Shown: positions 51,661-58,985 of the stretch, piece after piece
How positions within the stretch are numbered: position 1 is the first letter of the stretch
Layout: each line of letters starts with the position of its first letter
Source: Candidatus Rokuibacteriota bacterium
Lineage (GTDB): Bacteria; Methylomirabilota; Methylomirabilia; Rokubacteriales; CSP1-6
DNA length: 64,000 nucleotides
Direction of reading: 5' to 3'
Assembly (NCBI GenBank): GCA_016184125.1
Contig: JACPDG010000040.1
Location: 1 to 64,000 of the forward strand
Translations under genes and position numbers: made by a program
The notes under the pieces: generated by a model
Told to the model about the DNA's origin: nothing
Databases searched by the model: none
The model's input: only the letters and a program-made list of their open reading frames with translations

Positions 51661-51732
51661 TCGCGTGATCGAGACCGTCCCGGGTTTTCCCGGGACGGCT
51701 CCGAGCGCGGGGGGCTTCGATAGTCCCCCATG
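51661..51732. repeat. GC-rich hairpin repeat, copy E (single unit)
   Basis: The hairpin ACCGTCCCGGG-TTTT-CCCGGGACGG is followed by CTCCGAGCGCGGGGGG and the distal CTTCGATAGTCCCCC hairpin. The G-rich strand is plus. It is the shortest copy and the clearest view of the element. Confidence 0.8.
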
Positions 51733-51770
51733 AAAAGGGTTCGCGGCGATGGCAGCAATACGAACGCATC

Positions 51771-51836
51771 GAGGGGCCGAGGGATCGAGGGAAGGAAGAA
51801 CGGCTTCTCTTCCTGCCCTTTACCCCTCGGCCCCTC
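51771..51836. terminator. Nested inverted repeat downstream of the anti-sigma fusion gene
   Basis: Outer arms of 13 bp (GAGGGGCCGAGGG at 51771-51783, CCCTCGGCCCCTC at 51824-51836) are perfect, with a smaller AGGAAG...CTTCCT hairpin inside. It lies about 80 nt past the stop of the anti-sigma fusion gene (minus strand), in a terminator-like position. Confidence 0.55.
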
Positions 51837-51916
51837 TGTCCCCTCGGCCTCTGCCTGCGGGCATTCTGCTCATCTCGGTTCGCGGGCTCTGGCGGGCCGC
51901 CCGCGGGAGCGAAGGA

Positions 51917-52888
51917 TCAGGCGGGCAGCGGATTCACGTCCGGCCGGCACGCGGTGCACGGACGGAACCCGGCGGCCTCGGCGCGCTCGCGTGTCCCGAA
52001 CACCAGCAGCTCCGCGAGCGACCGCTCGGACAGCGACCCGCATGTCGGCAGGCAGTACTCGCGGTCGCCCTGCACGCTGAGGTACATCGCCCCGCGCGCG
52101 ATGCGAAGGTCACGCTCGGGCGTCGTCGTCATGCGGATGCCCTCGATCGACAGCAGCTGCTGCTTGAGCCCGACGCGGCTGCCCGCGTAGCCGGTGAGCG
52201 CGCCCGAGGTGCCCACCACGCGGTGGCACGGGATCACGATCGGCAGCGGATTCCACCGGAGCGCCTGCGCGACGGCGCGGGCGGCGGACGCCTTGCCGAG
52301 CGTGCGCGCGAGCGCGGCATACGACGTGACGGCGCCGTACGGGATCTCCGAGGTCGCCGCGAGCACGCGACGATCGAAGTCGCCCCGCGCGAGGGTCAGG
52401 TCCAGCGACCAGTCGAGCCCCGCGCGCCGGCCGGCGAGGTAATCGAGCACGTCGTGATACAGCGCTTCCACCTCGGCGCCGTCCTCGGTGGCGTCCAGGC
52501 CCGGGAGGCGCGACAGTCGCGACGCGCCGACGCTCGTCGCCTGCCCGAGGTACTCGACGAGCGCCACGCCGAGCTCGGACCGCGCGATGAGCAGGTTGCC
52601 GAGCGGGGACGGGAAGATCCGGTAGACGAGCAGTCGCCGGCGCAGGTCGGCCAGGCGCGCGGCGAGCGCCTCGCGCGCGAGCGCCTCGCGCTCGAGATCG
52701 TCGGGCTCCGCCCGCAGTCCGGCGACGAGACCGTCGATCGCCCGGTAGCGACCGAACTCGTCGCGGCACGGGCGGCAGCGAGCCACGTGGTCGTTGACCC
52801 GTGCGGCGGCCGCCGGATCCGCGTCGCCGGTGGCGGCGGCGACGAGATCGGCTTCGATCGCCACGCAGTGCGGGTGCTTCGGGCTCAT
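51917..52888 (-). CDS. Anti-sigma zinc finger / MGMT / Ada zinc-domain fusion
   Basis: The 323-residue protein joins three modules. Residues 1-50 resemble a zinc-binding anti-sigma domain (HVARCRPC: His34, Cys38, Cys41). Residues about 87-250 are an O6-alkylguanine-DNA alkyltransferase with acceptor Cys221 in IPCHRVVG and the GYAGS-like loop. Residues about 265-318 are an Ada-type zinc domain with Cys279, 283, 311 and 314, the spacing of the E. coli Ada methyl-phosphotriester site. The order is reversed relative to Ada, and there is no AraC domain. ATGA couples it to the ECF sigma gene. I infer that DNA alkylation releases the sigma factor. Confidence 0.88.
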   Translation of the reverse strand: MSPKHPHCVAIEADLVAAATGDADPAAAARVNDHVARCRPCRDEFGRYRAIDGLVAGLRAEPDDLEREALAREALAARLADLRRRLLVYRIFPSPLGNLLIARSELGVALVEYLGQATSVGASRLSRLPGLDATEDGAEVEALYHDVLDYLAGRRAGLDWSLDLTLARGDFDRRVLAATSEIPYGAVTSYAALARTLGKASAARAVAQALRWNPLPIVIPCHRVVGTSGALTGYAGSRVGLKQQLLSIEGIRMTTTPERDLRIARGAMYLSVQGDREYCLPTCGSLSERSLAELLVFGTRERAEAAGFRPCTACRPDVNPLPA

Positions 52889-53412
52889 CGCGATTCCTCC
52901 GGAACGCCGAGATCGGTGCCGTCCAGCGCGAGCCGGATCTTCCGGAGCGCCTGGAACACGTTCGCGCGCGCCGCGTCCGGCGAGCAGTGGAGGCTCTCCG
53001 CGATCGCCGGGTACGGGAGGCCATGCAGCTTCCTGAGCGTGAACGCGAACCGCTGCTTCAGGGGCAGCCGCGCCAGGGCATGCTCCACGCGAGCGCGCGC
53101 TTCGTTGAACAGTGTCGCCTCGACCGGGTCGTCGGTGTCGGACGTCCTGGCGGTCACCCGCACGGCGGCCTGCGCCCTCGACCACCGGCGCGCGGCGCGA
53201 TGGTGGTTGCGACAGAGGTTCGTCGCGATGGCGAAGAGCCACGCCCGGACGTTCGCGTCCGGCGACAGGGTGCGGTACGCGCGATACGCTCGCAGGAACG
53301 TCTCCTGGGAGAGGTCGTCGGCATCGGTCACGCGCGGGGCGATCCGGCGCAGGTACCGGTGGATTTCCGGGTGGTGCGTCGCGACGATCGTCTCGAACGG
53401 GATCTCTCCCAT
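52885..53412 (-). CDS. ECF-type RNA polymerase sigma factor
   Basis: The 175-residue protein has sigma region 2 (FETIVATHHPEIHRYLRRI, DADDLSQETFLRAYRAY, NVRAWLFAIATNLCRNHHR) and region 4 (ALARLPLKQRFAFTLRKLHG, YPAIAESLHCSPDAARANVF). Regions 1 and 3 are absent, as expected for the ECF family. The ATG at 53412 has a modest AGGGA nearby. The stop overlaps the anti-sigma fusion as ATGA, the usual sigma/anti-sigma layout. The motif at 53419-53448 suggests it drives its own operon. Confidence 0.9.
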   Translation of the reverse strand: MGEIPFETIVATHHPEIHRYLRRIAPRVTDADDLSQETFLRAYRAYRTLSPDANVRAWLFAIATNLCRNHHRAARRWSRAQAAVRVTARTSDTDDPVEATLFNEARARVEHALARLPLKQRFAFTLRKLHGLPYPAIAESLHCSPDAARANVFQALRKIRLALDGTDLGVPEESR

Positions 53413-53418
53413 CGTCCC

Positions 53419-53448
53419 TGATAACCCCGCACGCCGCGGCGTGTGAAA
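53419..53448 (-). promoter_or_regulatory. Putative autoregulatory ECF-sigma promoter motif (copy 2)
   Basis: On the minus strand TTTCACAC (53448-53441) is followed 22 bp on by TCAG (53422-53419), matching copy 1 in both blocks and spacing. Its right end is only 7 nt from the sigma ATG, so any leader is short. Confidence 0.5.
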
Positions 53449-53550
53449 GTCCCGTGGCGACCCGTCAGCCGGGTGCCGCGGCGACACGGGCCTGACGGGC
53501 GTGGCGTGCATCACGCCCGCGAAGTGCGCGTCGTCCAACGCCGTCGCCCC

Positions 53551-53575
53551 CAGGCACCCCATTTGCTGGTGCCTG
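53551..53575. promoter_or_regulatory. Perfect 8-bp inverted repeat in a divergent promoter region
   Basis: CAGGCACC and GGTGCCTG flank a 9-bp centre between the sigma gene (minus) and the lipoprotein gene (plus). The location suits an operator for one or both directions. It lacks the G6 tracts of the intergenic repeat family. Confidence 0.4.
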
Positions 53576-53648
53576 CATTGTCGACATCGCGTGGATGCCT
53601 CGGTGCACGGCACGTCGCCGATCGGTGGTTGTCCGGAGGGCACTGCTC

Positions 53649-54065
53649 ATGCGAGTCCGCGATCTCGGTCTGGCCGCCGTCACGGCGGCGCTGCTCATCA
53701 CGGCCGCGCTCCTGATGTCGGCGTGCGCCACGACATCATCGTACACGGCCGCTCCCGCGGCCCCGGAGAGCGTCGTCGTCGTGTCCGCGAGCGTCATGCT
53801 GGATCCCGCGCAGGCGCCGCGGTACACGCGGGACGCGATCATCGCCGACCGGAGGAACGCTCCGCAGATCGCGGCGGCCGCGATGGCGGCGGCACCAGGC
53901 CAGGAGCTCGCGATCGCGCGTGCGGCCGTCGCGGCGGCGCCGGAGCACGCGCGGGCGATCGGCGAGACGACAAGCGTGGTCATGGCGAGCAAGCCGCTGC
54001 CTGTCTCTCGACCGGTCCTGCAGCGAACCGAGCCGTCCCGCGTCGTCGCTGACGCGGTCCGCTGA
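53649..54065 (+). CDS. Small predicted lipoprotein with Ala-rich repeats
   Basis: The 138-residue protein has a signal peptide with a lipobox-like LLMSAC, so Cys would be lipidated near residue 26. The mature part contains two similar Ala-rich stretches (APQIAAAAMAAAPGQELAIA and ARAAVAAAPEHARAIGE), a pattern seen in repetitive envelope proteins. GGAGG lies 9 nt before the ATG. It is transcribed away from the sigma gene. An envelope role is inferred only from the lipidation signal. Confidence 0.65.
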   Translation: MRVRDLGLAAVTAALLITAALLMSACATTSSYTAAPAAPESVVVVSASVMLDPAQAPRYTRDAIIADRRNAPQIAAAAMAAAPGQELAIARAAVAAAPEHARAIGETTSVVMASKPLPVSRPVLQRTEPSRVVADAVR

Positions 54066-54125
54066 TCGGACGCGGCGTGGCGCGGGAGCCGGCCGAACGG
54101 GCTGGCGCCCGCGCCATGGCCGGCG

Positions 54126-55061
54126 TCAGGCTCGCCCGGGCGTCATCAGGTGCGTCATGGGGCCGTAGCGGCGCTGGATGACGTCCCACTCTCCCGCGTC
54201 GTAGAAGCGGCACTGACCAGCTCCGAACGCCTTCGCGACCTCGAGGCAGAACCGCACCGCGAGATCGATGTCCGTGGCGTGCGACGCGCCGGTGGCCGAG
54301 CCCGGCACGGGCAGCTCCGCGGTCAGCGCGACACCGACGACCGGCGCTTCCGTGGCGGTCGCAGGCTGCAGGATCGAGTTCAGGTGGTAGAGCCCGTTGC
54401 CGTACGGTGTGATGTCCTGCATCGTGAGCGGGAACACGACCGGCAGCCGCCCGGTGACGTTCTGCATGATCGTGAGGAGATCCTCCGAGACGCGGAGGAT
54501 CCAGCCGGCCTTCACCGTGGGCGAGATCGCGATCCCGCGGTGGTTGATGACGCGGTTGCCGCGCGTCGTGTCGACCGTGAGCACCGCGTCCATCTCCGGC
54601 AGCACTTCCTCTCGGTTCAACGTGGCCATGTCGACCGGCGAGCTCATCATCGTGACGACGGGCTGCACGATCGTCGGCGCGCGCGGGCAGATGTGCGTCG
54701 CCACGATCACGTCACCGGGCAGCGGATCACCCCTGTCGATCATCCAGCCGAGCTTCAGCGCCGTCGCGACGGCCGTGACGGCGCCGTCGCCGTCCGAGAC
54801 GAGCCCGATCTTTTCCGGCCGCGCCCCGATGCCGCCGAGGCGGCCGACGATGCCGAGCGTCGGTGCATCACCCCCGCGGGACCGTCCCTGGACGCCCGGG
54901 ACGCGGACGCGCAGGAACTCCGTCGCGCCTCGCTCGCCGGTGAACGGCGTCACCTCGACGTGCTGGAGGCCTGCCTTGCGCAGGAGCCCCGCGACGTCGT
55001 CGCCGGTCACGGTCGCGGAGTCCAGGAGCTCGATGGCTTCGAGCACGGCTTTGAGTGACAT
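54126..55061 (-). CDS. DUF1177 family protein
   Basis: The 311-residue protein matches DUF1177: KAVLEAIELLDSATVTGDDV at the start, IGLVSDGDGAVTAVATALKL, GDVIVATHICPRAPT, MSSPVDMATLNREEVLPEMD and GNRVINHRGIAISPTVKAGW. Its function is unproved; the HICPRAP and DTTRGN segments look catalytic. GAGGG precedes the ATG. It lies 24 bp downstream of the racemase-fold gene in a cluster with DUF1116, so a shared pathway for a nitrogen compound is likely. Confidence 0.87.
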   Translation of the reverse strand: MSLKAVLEAIELLDSATVTGDDVAGLLRKAGLQHVEVTPFTGERGATEFLRVRVPGVQGRSRGGDAPTLGIVGRLGGIGARPEKIGLVSDGDGAVTAVATALKLGWMIDRGDPLPGDVIVATHICPRAPTIVQPVVTMMSSPVDMATLNREEVLPEMDAVLTVDTTRGNRVINHRGIAISPTVKAGWILRVSEDLLTIMQNVTGRLPVVFPLTMQDITPYGNGLYHLNSILQPATATEAPVVGVALTAELPVPGSATGASHATDIDLAVRFCLEVAKAFGAGQCRFYDAGEWDVIQRRYGPMTHLMTPGRA

Positions 55062-55085
55062 CGGGTTGCCCTCGGGTCCGTCGGT

Positions 55086-55802
55086 TCAAAAGTACTGGTC
55101 GAGCGGCTGCGGCGGCACCGCGAACTTGCACGCCTTCGACTGCGCGAGACCGAGGCCCACGAGACTCTCGGCGACCTTCACCGCGACGGCGACGGGGTCG
55201 AGGACCGGGATGCCGGCGAGCGCCGAGAGCTCACGGTCGTAGCCGCACAGTCCGGCGCAGGCGAGGATCACGACGTCGGCACGGTCCTCGGCCACGATGC
55301 GGCGGACCTCCGTCGAGAGCTCGGCGAGCGTCTTCTCGCGGTTCGTGACGCACTCCTCGACGTTGACGTTGATCGCGCGCACCGAGGCGCACTTCGCCTC
55401 GAAGCCGTAGAGCCGCACGAGGTCCTGCTGGTACGGAATGAACTGCTGCAGCATCGTGAGCGTCGTGAAGCGGTGCCCGAGCAGGCAGGCCATCGCCATG
55501 GACGCCTCGGAGATCGACACGACGGGAACCTCGAGCGCTTCCTTGAGCGCGTCGATCCCGACACGACCGAACCCGGCGAGCACCACCGCGTCCGGCGGGT
55601 GGGAGCGCACGGCGTCGAGGCACGTGCGGATCATCTGGGCGCCGGACAGGTAGTCGGCGAAGGCCGAGTCGATGTTGCGCGTGCCTCCCTTCGTCGTGAT
55701 CGCGACGAGCTCGGTGCCCGGTGAGGCCGCGCGGCGCGCCGACTCCATGATCGCGCCCGTGACCGTCTCCGAGCTGTTGGGATTGACGACCATCACTCTC
55801 AT
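55086..55802 (-). CDS. Asp/Glu/hydantoin racemase-fold protein with one catalytic Cys
   Basis: The 238-residue protein has the family start MRVMVVNPNSSETVTGAI. The second active-site Cys is present (ILACAGL, Cys182). The first position, usually Cys in an A-C-F-G context, is Gly77 here (VLAGFGRVG). This Gly/Cys pattern is that of arylmalonate decarboxylase, not of the two-cysteine racemases. It may decarboxylate or isomerise a substrate instead of racemising hydantoins. It sits between the SDR and DUF1177 genes on the same strand. Confidence 0.82.
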   Translation of the reverse strand: MRVMVVNPNSSETVTGAIMESARRAASPGTELVAITTKGGTRNIDSAFADYLSGAQMIRTCLDAVRSHPPDAVVLAGFGRVGIDALKEALEVPVVSISEASMAMACLLGHRFTTLTMLQQFIPYQQDLVRLYGFEAKCASVRAINVNVEECVTNREKTLAELSTEVRRIVAEDRADVVILACAGLCGYDRELSALAGIPVLDPVAVAVKVAESLVGLGLAQSKACKFAVPPQPLDQYF

Positions 55803-55832
55803 CTCGTCTCGCTCTCCTGCCCCCTCCGAGTA

Positions 55833-56627
55833 CTACGGCATGATCTCCCCGCCGTTCGGATGCAGGGTCTGGCCGCAGAAGTAGCGGCTCTCGTCCGACG
55901 CGAGGAACACGAACGCGCCGACGAGGTCTTCCGGCATCCCGAGACGCTGGAGCGGCAGCGACGCCGCGTGCGCCCGCTTCGCCGCTTCGGGGAGGGGATC
56001 GAAGCCGGTGTCGATGAGGCCCGGGGCGATCGAGTTCACGAGGATGCCGTGCGGCGCCAGCTCCTGCGCCAGCGCCCGGGTGAAGGTGAGGAGCCCCCCC
56101 TTCGCCGCGGAATAGGCAGTGTAGCGAGGGCGCCCGATGTAGGCGAGCTGCGACGTCACGATGATGATCCGCCCGCTCCGCTGCGCCGTCATCACGGGCG
56201 CGACCTCACGGCAGCAGAGGAACGCGCCCCGCAGGTGGACCGCGATCATCCGGTCCCAGTCCTCGACCGTCATCCCGGTGATCGGCTGCGCCTTCTGGAT
56301 GCCGGCGTTGTTCACGAGCACGTCGATGCGGCCGAACCGGTCGCGGGCGGCCGCCACCATGGCCCGCACGTCGGCCTCGACGGTCACGTCGGTCCGGACG
56401 GCGAGGAAGCGGCGGCCCCGCTTCTCGACCTCCGCGCGGAGCGTCTCGACGTCCTCCGGCCGCGCGATCCACGCGACCGCGACGTCCGCGCCCTCCGCGG
56501 CGTACGCCGCCGCGACCGCCCGTCCGATGCCGGTGTTACCGCCGGTGACGATCGCGACCTTCCCGTCGAGCCGTTTGGGACCCGGGGCGCTCCTCGATCG
56601 GCCGGCGCGTCGACGCACCGTGCTCAC
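55833..56627 (-). CDS. Short-chain dehydrogenase/reductase
   Basis: The 264-residue protein is a classical SDR: cofactor motif VTGGNTGIGRAVA, LVNNAGIQKAQP, the catalytic Ser in VTSQLAYIG, YSAAK with Tyr and Lys, and SIAPGLIDTGF. The acidic residue after the second strand is not clear (WIARPED), so NAD versus NADP use is uncertain. An N-terminal Arg-rich extension of about 20 residues precedes the fold. The GTG start overlaps the DUF1116 stop as GTGA. The substrate is probably an alcohol or ketone of the same pathway. Confidence 0.9.
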   Translation of the reverse strand: MSTVRRRAGRSRSAPGPKRLDGKVAIVTGGNTGIGRAVAAAYAAEGADVAVAWIARPEDVETLRAEVEKRGRRFLAVRTDVTVEADVRAMVAAARDRFGRIDVLVNNAGIQKAQPITGMTVEDWDRMIAVHLRGAFLCCREVAPVMTAQRSGRIIIVTSQLAYIGRPRYTAYSAAKGGLLTFTRALAQELAPHGILVNSIAPGLIDTGFDPLPEAAKRAHAASLPLQRLGMPEDLVGAFVFLASDESRYFCGQTLHPNGGEIMP

Positions 56628-58042
56628 GGGGCCAGAGTCTCCGCGAGGGCTTCGAGCGCCAGGACGAAGCAGGCGAGCGGCGCGCGCACGACGCCGGCGC
56701 CGATCTGGCCCGTGCCCGCCTTGCGTCCGGCGATGCCGGTGTTGATCAGCGGCGTGATTCCCGTCTCGACCACCCGCCGCACGTCGATCCCGACCGGCGT
56801 CCCGCGCTCGTCGAGCGCCGGGATGCGGAAATGCGGATGCTCGGCGAGCACGATCTCGCGCATCTCCTCGGTCACCCGCATCGCCTCGGCGACGCCGCCG
56901 GCGCCGACGAAGCGCGCGACCGCCGGCGATGCGGCCATCGCGCCACCGCCGAGCCCGATGGTTTCCACGATGGTGCTGTCACCCAGGTCAGGGTTGGCGT
57001 CATCCGCGACGAAGCCCGGGAAGTAGAGACCGAGCGGCATCAGCACGGGCGCCGTGAACCACCGGTCGTCGAGTCCCGACACGCGGATGCCGAAGTCGGT
57101 TCCGTTCCGCGCCATGACCGTGACGAGTGTCGACTTGGCAATGCCCGCGGCCGGATCGGCGACGGCCTTGCCCGCCGCCATCGCGACGTTCAGAAAGAAC
57201 TGATCGTTCCCGGCGAGGAAGGACGCCAGGCGCTCGAGCATGGGCGTCGCGCCCTCGGCACGGGCGAGCGGCGCCATCAACGCGCGCGCGAGCAGCGACG
57301 ATGCCGCGACGTTCCGCTGGTGCATCTCGTCGCCCATGCGCAGCGCCTGTGCCATCAGGGCGCGAAGATCGATACCCCCGGCCTGCCGGAGTGCCGCGCC
57401 GAGAAGCGGACCGGCGTCCGCTGCGAGCCAGTGGAGCCGGGCGACGACCGTCTCGTCGTTCGCGCCGAACCGCAGCACCTTGCCGAGCCCCTCGTTGATC
57501 GTGGCGAATGCGCGGTTGCCGTGCCGCCGGTTCTCGACGACGAACACCGGCATGGAGCGCGTGATCAGGCCCGTCATCGGCCCGACCGCGCCCCGATGAT
57601 GGCAGGGCTCCAGGTGCACCTCTCCGCGCTCGACGAGCCCCCGGGCAGCGTCGTCGTCCGCGGCCCAGCCCTCGTACCGGATCGCGCAGAGGATGGCTGC
57701 CCGCATCGGTTCGCACGCGCGCGCCCAGTCGAGCGGTGGACCGGCATGCAGCACGACGCGGGCCGGCAGGCCGAGCGCGTCGCCCGCGGGCACGCAGTCG
57801 ACGAGCCAGGGCTCACCATCGACGACCCGCCCGATCGCCGCGTCGTTCGCGCGGTCGATCTGCTCGCGGCGCGCGTCGAGGCGGGCCAGGAGCCCGGCGA
57901 GCGCGGGGTCGCCGCCGGCAGGCGGTCGCCAGTCGACCTGGACGACGGGCACGCCGGCCGCCGCCAGGTCCTGCGCGAAGCCCTCGAGGCCGAGGTTCAC
58001 CACGCGGAGCGGCGAAGGGAGCGCAGGCCTGGGCGAAGACAT
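56624..58042 (-). CDS. DUF1116 family protein (YahG/YlbE type)
   Basis: The 472-residue protein matches DUF1116: VNLGLEGFAQDLAAAGVPVV, HAGPPLDWARACEPMRAAIL, HHRGAVGPMTGLITRSMPVF, FGANDETVVARLHWLA and GDEMHQRNVAASSLLARALM. In other bacteria DUF1116 sits beside FdrA and carbamate-kinase genes of oxamate or allantoin breakdown; no fdrA is seen here. It is the first gene of a four-gene minus-strand operon (DUF1116, SDR, racemase-fold, DUF1177). Confidence 0.87.
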   Translation of the reverse strand: MSSPRPALPSPLRVVNLGLEGFAQDLAAAGVPVVQVDWRPPAGGDPALAGLLARLDARREQIDRANDAAIGRVVDGEPWLVDCVPAGDALGLPARVVLHAGPPLDWARACEPMRAAILCAIRYEGWAADDDAARGLVERGEVHLEPCHHRGAVGPMTGLITRSMPVFVVENRRHGNRAFATINEGLGKVLRFGANDETVVARLHWLAADAGPLLGAALRQAGGIDLRALMAQALRMGDEMHQRNVAASSLLARALMAPLARAEGATPMLERLASFLAGNDQFFLNVAMAAGKAVADPAAGIAKSTLVTVMARNGTDFGIRVSGLDDRWFTAPVLMPLGLYFPGFVADDANPDLGDSTIVETIGLGGGAMAASPAVARFVGAGGVAEAMRVTEEMREIVLAEHPHFRIPALDERGTPVGIDVRRVVETGITPLINTGIAGRKAGTGQIGAGVVRAPLACFVLALEALAETLAP

Positions 58043-58126
58043 GCGGCAACCTTATCGGTCGCGAGCCCCGGGGGTCAACCGTGCGGCGCGCTTGGCCGGA
58101 CGGACGTCGGGCGGCTATAGTCGATC

Positions 58127-58807
58127 ATGGTGAGAGTGCTCGTCGTCGACGACGATCCGGATGTCCGCCAGCTCGTGGCCGAGATGGTCGAGATGCTGGG
58201 GCACGAGCCGATCGTGGCGCGTGACGGGCGCGAGGCGCTGGCGGTGCTCGAGCGCGACGGACCCCGTGTGGTGATCACCGACTGGAAGATGCCGCACGTG
58301 GACGGGCTGGAGCTCGTGCGCACGATCCGCGCGGCGCCGCGCGTCCGGTACACCTACGTGATCATGCTCACGGCGTTCGGGGGATCGCAGTCGTATCTGG
58401 AGGGCATGGCGGCGGGTGCGGACGACTTCGTGACCAAGCCCGTGTCGCCGGACGAGCTCCACGCGCGTCTCCGCGTCGCCGGGCGCATTCTCTCGCTGCA
58501 GGACGATGTGAGGCTCCTCGAGGGCCTGATCAGGATCTGCATGTACTGCAAGAAGGTCCACGTCACGGAGACCGGCGGAGCCGGCGCGGCGGACCACGAG
58601 GACACGGGCGCGAGCGCGGCTTGCACCGGAGGCGACTGGACGACGATCGAGCGCTACGTCGAGGAGCGCTCGGACGCGTCGTTCTCTCACGACATCTGCC
58701 CCGCGTGCTACGACACGCGTGTCAAGCCGGACCTCGACCGGCTGGTCGCCGACCCGGGCACCATCGAGCGGCGCATCGCCGGACCGGACGCGCCGCCGCG
58801 AGCCTGA
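58127..58807 (+). CDS. Response regulator with C-terminal Cys-rich domain
   Basis: The 226-residue protein has a receiver domain (DDD near residue 8, phospho-acceptor Asp in VVITDWKMPHVDG, VTKPV lysine). A short C-terminal domain follows with ICMYCKKVHVT, then WTTIERYVEERSDASFSHDICPACYD. The CxxC pairs look like a small zinc or redox site that is common after receivers and sensors. An insertion rich in Gly/Ala/Asp separates the two cysteine pairs. It is monocistronic, with a strong hairpin 15 nt past its stop. Confidence 0.87.
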   Translation: MVRVLVVDDDPDVRQLVAEMVEMLGHEPIVARDGREALAVLERDGPRVVITDWKMPHVDGLELVRTIRAAPRVRYTYVIMLTAFGGSQSYLEGMAAGADDFVTKPVSPDELHARLRVAGRILSLQDDVRLLEGLIRICMYCKKVHVTETGGAGAADHEDTGASAACTGGDWTTIERYVEERSDASFSHDICPACYDTRVKPDLDRLVADPGTIERRIAGPDAPPRA

Positions 58808-58821
58808 CGCCGTCCCGGTTG

Positions 58822-58859
58822 GAGCAACCATCGGCCGCCGCAGCGGTCGGTTGTTGCTC
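58822..58859. terminator. 17-bp hairpin, likely terminator, related to 11787-11834
   Basis: Arms 58822-58838 and 58843-58859 pair with one mismatch and two G-U pairs, with a CGCA loop. Its sequence (GAGCAACCATCGGCCGC) differs from the 11787 hairpin (GAGCAACAATCGACCGC) at two positions. It follows the response-regulator stop by 15 nt. Confidence 0.65.
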
Positions 58860-58894
58860 GTACTCTCGGAGTCCGTCGACGGATCGGGTGGTCG

Positions 58895-58980
58895 AGGAGC
58901 GCGCCGGTGTCGCCGGGGCGCCCCGGGGCGCGTGCGAGCGCGGGGGGCTTGGGGGGCATCGATAGTCCCCCCATGAAGTG
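58895..58980. repeat. GC-rich hairpin repeat, copy F
   Basis: It carries GGGGCGCCCC in the hairpin position, then GAGCGCGGGGGGCTTGGGGGG and the distal CATCGATAGTCCCCCC hairpin. The G-rich strand is plus. It fills the convergent gap between the response regulator (plus) and ntrX (minus). Confidence 0.75.
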
Positions 58981-58985
58981 GATCC

